NCBI GenBank assembly: GCA_946533525.1
Contig: CAMNBW010000029.1
Location: 1 to 10,143 of the forward strand
Direction: 5' to 3'
Length of the DNA: 10,143 bases
From: an uncultured Lachnospiraceae bacterium
GTDB lineage: Bacteria > Bacillota > Clostridia > Lachnospirales > Lachnospiraceae
Shown: one piece after another, positions 5,685-10,143 of the stretch
Position numbering within the stretch: the stretch's first letter is position 1
How the letters are laid out: every line of letters begins with the position of its first letter
Position numbers and translations under genes: made by a program
Notes under the pieces: generated by a model
What the model was told of the DNA's origin: nothing
Databases searched by the model: none
The model's input: the letters and a program-made list of their open reading frames with translations, nothing else

Positions 5685-8603
5685 ATGGCCGGTATCAATG
5701 AAATCAAAGAATATGAGATAATCCGTCAAAAGGAAGTCCCGGACTTAAATTCCGAGGGCTTTCTTCTTAAACACAAAAAAAGCGGGGCGAGGGTCTTCAT
5801 CCTTTCAAACGATGATACGAACAAGGTCTTTTACATAGGCTTTCGCACTCCACCCGAGGATTCCTGCGGAACGCCGCACATCCTGGAGCACTCTGTTTTA
5901 TGCGGGTCAAAGAAGTTTCCGCCGAAGGACCCGTTTATAGAGCTGGCAAAGGGGTCGTTAAATACCTTTTTAAATGCGATGACCTATCCCGACAAGACGG
6001 TCTATCCCGTTGCGTCGGTCAATGACAAGGATTTTGCCAATCTTATTGATGTCTATATGGATGCGGTTCTGCATCCCAATATCTATGAAAGAAAAGAGAT
6101 ATTTAAGCAGGAGGGGTGGCATTACGAGATCACCGATAAAGACGAACCTGTGACCATAAACGGGGTCGTCTATAACGAGATGAAGGGGGCTTATTCGTCT
6201 CCGGACGATGTGCTTTCAAACCTGATCTTCGAGAGCCTTTATCCCGATACGAGATATGCCTTCGATTCCGGCGGAGACCCGCAGGAGATCCCGAAGCTTA
6301 CTTATGAGCATTTTATGGAGCTTCATAAAAAATATTACCACCCTTCGAATTCCTATATCTATTTATACGGAAACTGCGATATGGCGGAAAAGCTGAAGTG
6401 GCTCGACAGGGAATACCTTTCAGCTTACGACAAAAAGGATATCGACAGCGCCCTTAAGGACCAGAAGGGCTTTGAGGCCCCGGTGACCATTGAGCGGGAA
6501 TACGCCATAGCAGAGGATGAGGAGCTTGACGACAACACCTATCTTGCTAAGAACTACGTGGTCGGAAGCGCCCTGGACAAGCTTTTGTATCTGGGCTTCC
6601 AGATTTTGGAATACGCCCTGGTGGATGTGCCCGGCGCACCGCTTATGCAGACCCTTCTCGATAAGAACATCGGCAAGGACATTTACTGTGTGTATGAAAA
6701 CGGTATAAGGCAGCCATATTTTTCGATAATTGCCAAGAATTCCGAGGCGTCCAAAAAGCAGGAATTTCTCGATACCATCGATGAGGTGCTGCGGGAGCAG
6801 GTGAAGCAGGGTATTGACAAAAAGGCCCTCCTGGCGGGGATAAATTACTATGAATTCAAGTACAGGGAGGCGGATTTCGGAAGCTACCCCAAGGGATTAA
6901 TGTACGGTCTTCAGTCTCTGGACAGCTGGTTATATGACGAGAAGGATCCCTTTATGCATATCGAGGAGAACGATACCTTCGCCGAGCTTAAGGCAAAAGT
7001 GGATACGGGATATTTTGAGGAGCTCATACAAAAATATCTTCTGGACAACAGCCACGTCAGCGTTATAGTAATGAAGCCCTCGAAGACCCTGGTTCAGCAG
7101 ATGGACGAGAAGACGGCGGCAGGGCTGGCCGAATTCAAGAAGGGCTTAAGCGAGGCTGAGATCGAGGAGCTCATAGCGGATACGGCGGCTCTTAAGGCAT
7201 ACCAGAGCGAGCCCAGCACCCAGGAGGAGCTTGAGACGATACCTCTGCTTGAAATATCGGATATAGACAAAAAGGCGGAGCCCTTTATCAATGAGGTTCA
7301 CGAAGAGGACGGGGTAAAGCTTCTCTATCACGACATATTTACCAACGGCATCGGGTATCTGTCGCTCATGTTTGACTGCGCCGGAGTGCCCGAGGAGCTT
7401 TTGGGGTATCTTGGGATACTTAAGAATATCTATATGCAGGTGGATACAAAGAGGTTTTCCTATGCGGATCTCAATAATGAGATAAACTTAAACAGCGGCG
7501 GGATAAGAGTCGGGATCGCGCAGTACAACGATGTTAAGGCCATGGAGGAATTCAGGGCGTTTTTCGAGATACGGGGGAAATTCCTCGATGAAAAGGTGGA
7601 CTTCGGCTATGAGATCATTCCGGAGATAATCTTTAATTCGGTGCTCGACGATAAAAAGAGGCTTAAAGAGATTATTTCGATGTTAAAGAGCCGCTTAAGC
7701 GATTCACTGACCAGCGCCGGACATCAGGCGGCGGTGCTTCGCGCAGGTTCATATATTTCCAGGTCCGCAAGCTTCATGGACAAGGTCAGCGGAATAGCTT
7801 TTTACGATCTTGTCAATTCCATAGAGAAGGATTTTGATTTAAGGAGCGACGAGCTCATAGCGAAGCTTAAGGAGACTGCCGGGATCGTCTTTAAGAAGGA
7901 AAACCTCGTGGCGGACTTTACAGGAAGCCGGAAGACCTTTGAGCAGGTTTGCCTGAAAAATAAGGAGTTTGCGCTTAAATTACAGGCCGGGGCGCTGCCG
8001 GACAGCGAAAAGACCTCTTACGGCCTTATGAATGAGGGCATAAAGACGGCTTCTCTCGTGCAGTACGTTGCAAGAAGCGGCAATTTCAGGAAAGAGGGGC
8101 TTCAGTATACCGGGGCGCTTAAGGTGCTTAAGGTCATAATGGGCTATGATTATTTATGGAACAACATAAGGGTAAAGGGCGGGGCCTACGGCTGCATGAG
8201 CGGCTTCCAGAGAAACGGGGAGTGCTTCATGGTCTCCTACAGAGACCCCCATTTAAAGGAAACGCTTGACATATTTAAGAATGCGGCTTCCTATATAGAA
8301 AACTTTGAGGTTTCCGACAGGGATATGACGAAGTTCATAATAGGGACGGTCAGCAATATGGATACCCCGCTGACCCCTTCGGGCAAGGGACAGCGCTCAC
8401 TTAACGCATATATGAGCCATGTAACCTTTGAGGATGTACAAAGAGACAGGGATGAGGTCCTTAGCACAGGGGTTAAGGAGATCAGGGCCCTTTCGAAATA
8501 CCTTGAGGCCTTATGGGGCGCAGGAGCCTTCTGCGTCATCGGCGGAGAGGATAAGATAGAGGAAAACAGGGAACTCTTTAATAAAACGAGGTCGTTGTCT
8601 TGA
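5685..8603 (+). CDS. M16C family zinc metallopeptidase (PreP/Cym1-type)
   Basis: This is a 972-residue peptidase of the pitrilysin superfamily, subfamily M16C, whose members (mitochondrial PreP, yeast Cym1) degrade unfolded peptides inside a closed two-half chamber. The inverted zinc motif HILEH is at 65-69, with H65 and H69 as ligands and E68 as catalytic base. The distal glutamate ligand is E165 in VVYNEMKGAY. The C-terminal half carries the paired R829 and Y835 in RVKGGAYG, which in PreP help bind the substrate backbone. An M16C-associated helical linker spans roughly 460-720. The length matches the usual family size of about 970, so the gene is intact. No signal peptide is visible, so a cytosolic role in oligopeptide turnover is expected. 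The ATG follows a strong AAGGAG SD. Its TGA overlaps the TTG start of era, which places it first in a peptidase-era-recO unit. Substrates are not predictable from sequence. Confidence 0.95.
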   Translation: MAGINEIKEYEIIRQKEVPDLNSEGFLLKHKKSGARVFILSNDDTNKVFYIGFRTPPEDSCGTPHILEHSVLCGSKKFPPKDPFIELAKGSLNTFLNAMTYPDKTVYPVASVNDKDFANLIDVYMDAVLHPNIYERKEIFKQEGWHYEITDKDEPVTINGVVYNEMKGAYSSPDDVLSNLIFESLYPDTRYAFDSGGDPQEIPKLTYEHFMELHKKYYHPSNSYIYLYGNCDMAEKLKWLDREYLSAYDKKDIDSALKDQKGFEAPVTIEREYAIAEDEELDDNTYLAKNYVVGSALDKLLYLGFQILEYALVDVPGAPLMQTLLDKNIGKDIYCVYENGIRQPYFSIIAKNSEASKKQEFLDTIDEVLREQVKQGIDKKALLAGINYYEFKYREADFGSYPKGLMYGLQSLDSWLYDEKDPFMHIEENDTFAELKAKVDTGYFEELIQKYLLDNSHVSVIVMKPSKTLVQQMDEKTAAGLAEFKKGLSEAEIEELIADTAALKAYQSEPSTQEELETIPLLEISDIDKKAEPFINEVHEEDGVKLLYHDIFTNGIGYLSLMFDCAGVPEELLGYLGILKNIYMQVDTKRFSYADLNNEINLNSGGIRVGIAQYNDVKAMEEFRAFFEIRGKFLDEKVDFGYEIIPEIIFNSVLDDKKRLKEIISMLKSRLSDSLTSAGHQAAVLRAGSYISRSASFMDKVSGIAFYDLVNSIEKDFDLRSDELIAKLKETAGIVFKKENLVADFTGSRKTFEQVCLKNKEFALKLQAGALPDSEKTSYGLMNEGIKTASLVQYVARSGNFRKEGLQYTGALKVLKVIMGYDYLWNNIRVKGGAYGCMSGFQRNGECFMVSYRDPHLKETLDIFKNAASYIENFEVSDRDMTKFIIGTVSNMDTPLTPSGKGQRSLNAYMSHVTFEDVQRDRDEVLSTGVKEIRALSKYLEALWGAGAFCVIGGEDKIEENRELFNKTRSLS
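8588..8591 (+). promoter_or_regulatory. Shine-Dalgarno that fixes the TTG start of era
   Basis: GAGG at 8588-8591 sits 8 nt before TTG at 8600. In the era frame the nearest upstream stop is TAA at 8582-8584, and no ATG or GTG occurs between it and the GTPase P-loop. The TTG is therefore the only usable start, and this SD supports it. Confidence 0.7.
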
Positions 8604-9496
8604 ATATAAGTGATACCTTCAGAGCCGGGTACGTAACGATAATAGGAAGGCCGAATGTCGGAAAATCCACGCTGATGAACACTCTTATCGGCATGGATAT
8701 AGCGATAACCTCCAATAAGCCCCAGACCACGAGGCGGCAGATGAGGACTGTCCTCACCACTGAGGAGGGGCAGATAGTCTTCGTGGACACGCCGGGGATA
8801 CACAAGGCGAAGAATGCCCTGGGGGAATTCATGGACGATGCGGCCATCAGCTCCCTGGAGGGAGTGGATCTCTGCCTTTTGCTCGTGGAGCCCTCGACCT
8901 TTATCGGCGCCGGAGAGGAAAACATTTTTGAAATACTTAAAAAAGCCAATGTTCCCGTGATCCTGTGCATTAATAAGATCGATACCGTAAAGAGCGAAGA
9001 GCTGCTGCCGGTAATGGACGCCTACAGGAAGCGTCTCGATTTTAAGGAGATCTTTCCTATAAGCGCCAGTGTCGGTACCGGAACACCTGAGCTGCTGTCG
9101 GGGATATTTAAGTATCTGCCCTACGGGGAGCCTTTTTACGACGAGGAGACCGTTACCAACGAGACAGAGCGGGATCTGGTCTCAGAGATCATCCGTCAGT
9201 CCATTTTAAGGAAGATGGAGGAGGAGGTGCCTCACGGGGTCGCGGTTTTAGTCGGCAGCATGAAGTTTAAGAAGCGCTGCACCCACATTCAGGCGGACAT
9301 CGTCTGCGAGAAGAAGTCCCACAAGGGCATGATAATCGGCAGGGGAGGCAGCATGATAAAGGAGATAGGGAGCGACGCCAGGGCGGAGATAGAGAAGCTC
9401 CTTAACCGGCAGGTGATGCTCGAGCTTTTCGTCAAGGTGCGGGACAGATGGAGAGAAAATGAGTCGATGATAAGGCAGTTTGGCTATAAAAAGTAA
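8600..9496 (+). CDS. era: GTPase Era
   Basis: Era is an essential GTPase that binds the 3' end of 16S rRNA and assists 30S subunit maturation. The 298 residues show the full G-domain set: G1 GRPNVGKST (16-24), a G2/switch I region with PQTTRR (41-46), G3 DTPG (63-66), G4 NKID (125-128) and G5 SAS (155-157). A C-terminal KH domain follows, with the GxxG-type loop in HKGMIIGRGG (241-250) and the usual SMIKEIG after it. Length matches the typical Era size of about 300. It begins at TTG, and the T-T-G-A overlap puts the start across the stop of the M16C peptidase gene. Its own stop overlaps the recO start by one base. This arrangement implies co-transcription and coupled translation across all three genes. 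No missing residues or frameshifts are seen. Confidence 0.97.
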   Translation: MNISDTFRAGYVTIIGRPNVGKSTLMNTLIGMDIAITSNKPQTTRRQMRTVLTTEEGQIVFVDTPGIHKAKNALGEFMDDAAISSLEGVDLCLLLVEPSTFIGAGEENIFEILKKANVPVILCINKIDTVKSEELLPVMDAYRKRLDFKEIFPISASVGTGTPELLSGIFKYLPYGEPFYDEETVTNETERDLVSEIIRQSILRKMEEEVPHGVAVLVGSMKFKKRCTHIQADIVCEKKSHKGMIIGRGGSMIKEIGSDARAEIEKLLNRQVMLELFVKVRDRWRENESMIRQFGYKK

Positions 9497-10143
9497 TGAG
9501 AGATCTTGTCAATGTCACCGGCATAGTGATAAAAAGTGACAATTATGCGGAGTATGACCGGAGGATTACGCTTCTGACCGATGAGAGGGGGAAGATAACG
9601 GTCTTCGTCCACGGGGCAAGGCGGAGCGGGAACCGCTTCATGGCTACGACGGAGCCCTTTGCCTTCGGGGAATTTATACTGACGGAGGGCAGGAGCGCCT
9701 ATAATATGCAGCAGGCCAATATTTCCTGCTATTTTGAGGAACTCAGGACCGATCTTCAGGGCTTCTATCTGGGTTCCTATATTTTAGAGATCGCGGACTA
9801 TTATTCCAGGGAAAATAACGACGATCTGGAGCTTTTAAAGCTGGTGTACCAGACCCTTAAAGCCATAGTTTCCGGGAAGTTCTCCCTGCGGCTCATCCAG
9901 GCGGTCTATCAGATCAAGGCCATAGCAGTAAACGGGGAGTTTCCGGGGGTGCCTTTGGGACGGAGCCTAAAGCCCGGCACGGTTCATGCGGTGGAGCATG
10001 TAATGCGTTCGCCTATTGAGAGGCTCTATACCTTTGAGCTGAGTGACGAGGTGCTGGACGAGTTTGCAAGGCTTTCCGACGAATTCCGGCGAAGACTTAT
10101 CCCAAGGAACTTTAACAGCCTGGCACTGGTGGAGGCGATGTAG
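9496..10143 (+). CDS. recO: DNA repair protein RecO
   Basis: RecO works with RecF and RecR to load RecA onto SSB-coated single-stranded DNA during gap repair. The N-terminal OB-fold (about 1-80) has the family pattern: a VTGIVIKSDNYAEYDRRITLLT opening, then GKITVFVHGARRSGNRF and a TEPFAFGEFILTEGRS strand pair. The rest is the helical RecO C-terminal domain, with LRLIQAVYQIKAIAVNGEFPG at 131-151. The four-cysteine zinc site of some RecO proteins is absent (the only Cys is C78), as in other zinc-less RecO forms such as that of E. coli. At 215 residues it is shorter than the common size of about 240-250, mostly through a shorter segment after residue 151; the final SLALVEAM looks like a natural end. 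The ATG sits in a TAATG overlap with era, and no SD lies at normal distance (AAGG is about 20 nt away), so coupling to era is likely. The stop is the last triplet of the window. Confidence 0.92.
   Translation: MRDLVNVTGIVIKSDNYAEYDRRITLLTDERGKITVFVHGARRSGNRFMATTEPFAFGEFILTEGRSAYNMQQANISCYFEELRTDLQGFYLGSYILEIADYYSRENNDDLELLKLVYQTLKAIVSGKFSLRLIQAVYQIKAIAVNGEFPGVPLGRSLKPGTVHAVEHVMRSPIERLYTFELSDEVLDEFARLSDEFRRRLIPRNFNSLALVEAM

Noticed and set aside
8291..8803. 170-codon minus-strand frame spanning the peptidase-era junction
   Set aside because: It overlaps two confident genes, including the Era P-loop, and its translation has no family features.

Overview
The window looks like a chromosomal segment of an anaerobic low-GC-lineage Firmicute, most likely a Clostridia/Lachnospiraceae-type bacterium. 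Four things point there: the very large fused acyl-CoA dehydratase activase-type protein, an M16C peptidase next to era and recO, good SD sequences (AGGAG, AAGGAG), and a compact, nearly all-plus-strand layout. Base composition is roughly balanced, and codon choice leans to ATA for isoleucine and AGG for arginine. The taxonomic call is an inference from gene content and is not proven.

Layout. Positions 1-43 hold the first 14 codons of a divergent minus-strand gene for a small zinc-ribbon-like protein. A divergent promoter region follows (44-225). It contains a perfect -10 box for the plus strand and a pair of 13-bp imperfect direct repeats. Positions 226-4506 encode a 1426-residue iron-sulfur protein with two tandem BadF/HgdC-type ATPase domains, a cysteine-rich linker, and DUF2229 plus HgdB-like regions. 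Next come a 48-codon small ORF (4560-4706) and a polytopic rhomboid-like membrane protein (4703-5602), joined by an ATGA overlap. The membrane protein lacks recognisable rhomboid catalytic residues and ends in a Cys/His zinc-binding-like module.

After an 82-bp gap with an extended -10 candidate and a strong SD comes a tightly coupled cluster: an M16C (PreP/Cym1-type) metallopeptidase (5685-8603), the ribosome-assembly GTPase Era (8600-9496) and the recombination mediator RecO (9496-10143). Era starts at TTG in a TTGA overlap with the peptidase stop. RecO starts in a TAATG overlap with the era stop and has no SD of its own, so these three are very probably one transcript with coupled translation. 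The recO stop codon is the last triplet of the window.

No rRNA, tRNA, CRISPR, insertion sequence, phage gene or intrinsic terminator was found, and no intergenic stretch exceeds 300 bases. Most of the window is core-genome content. The least ordinary parts are the single-chain activase/double-cubane-like protein, which has no dehydratase subunit or CoA-transferase partner in the window, and the small-ORF/pseudo-rhomboid pair.
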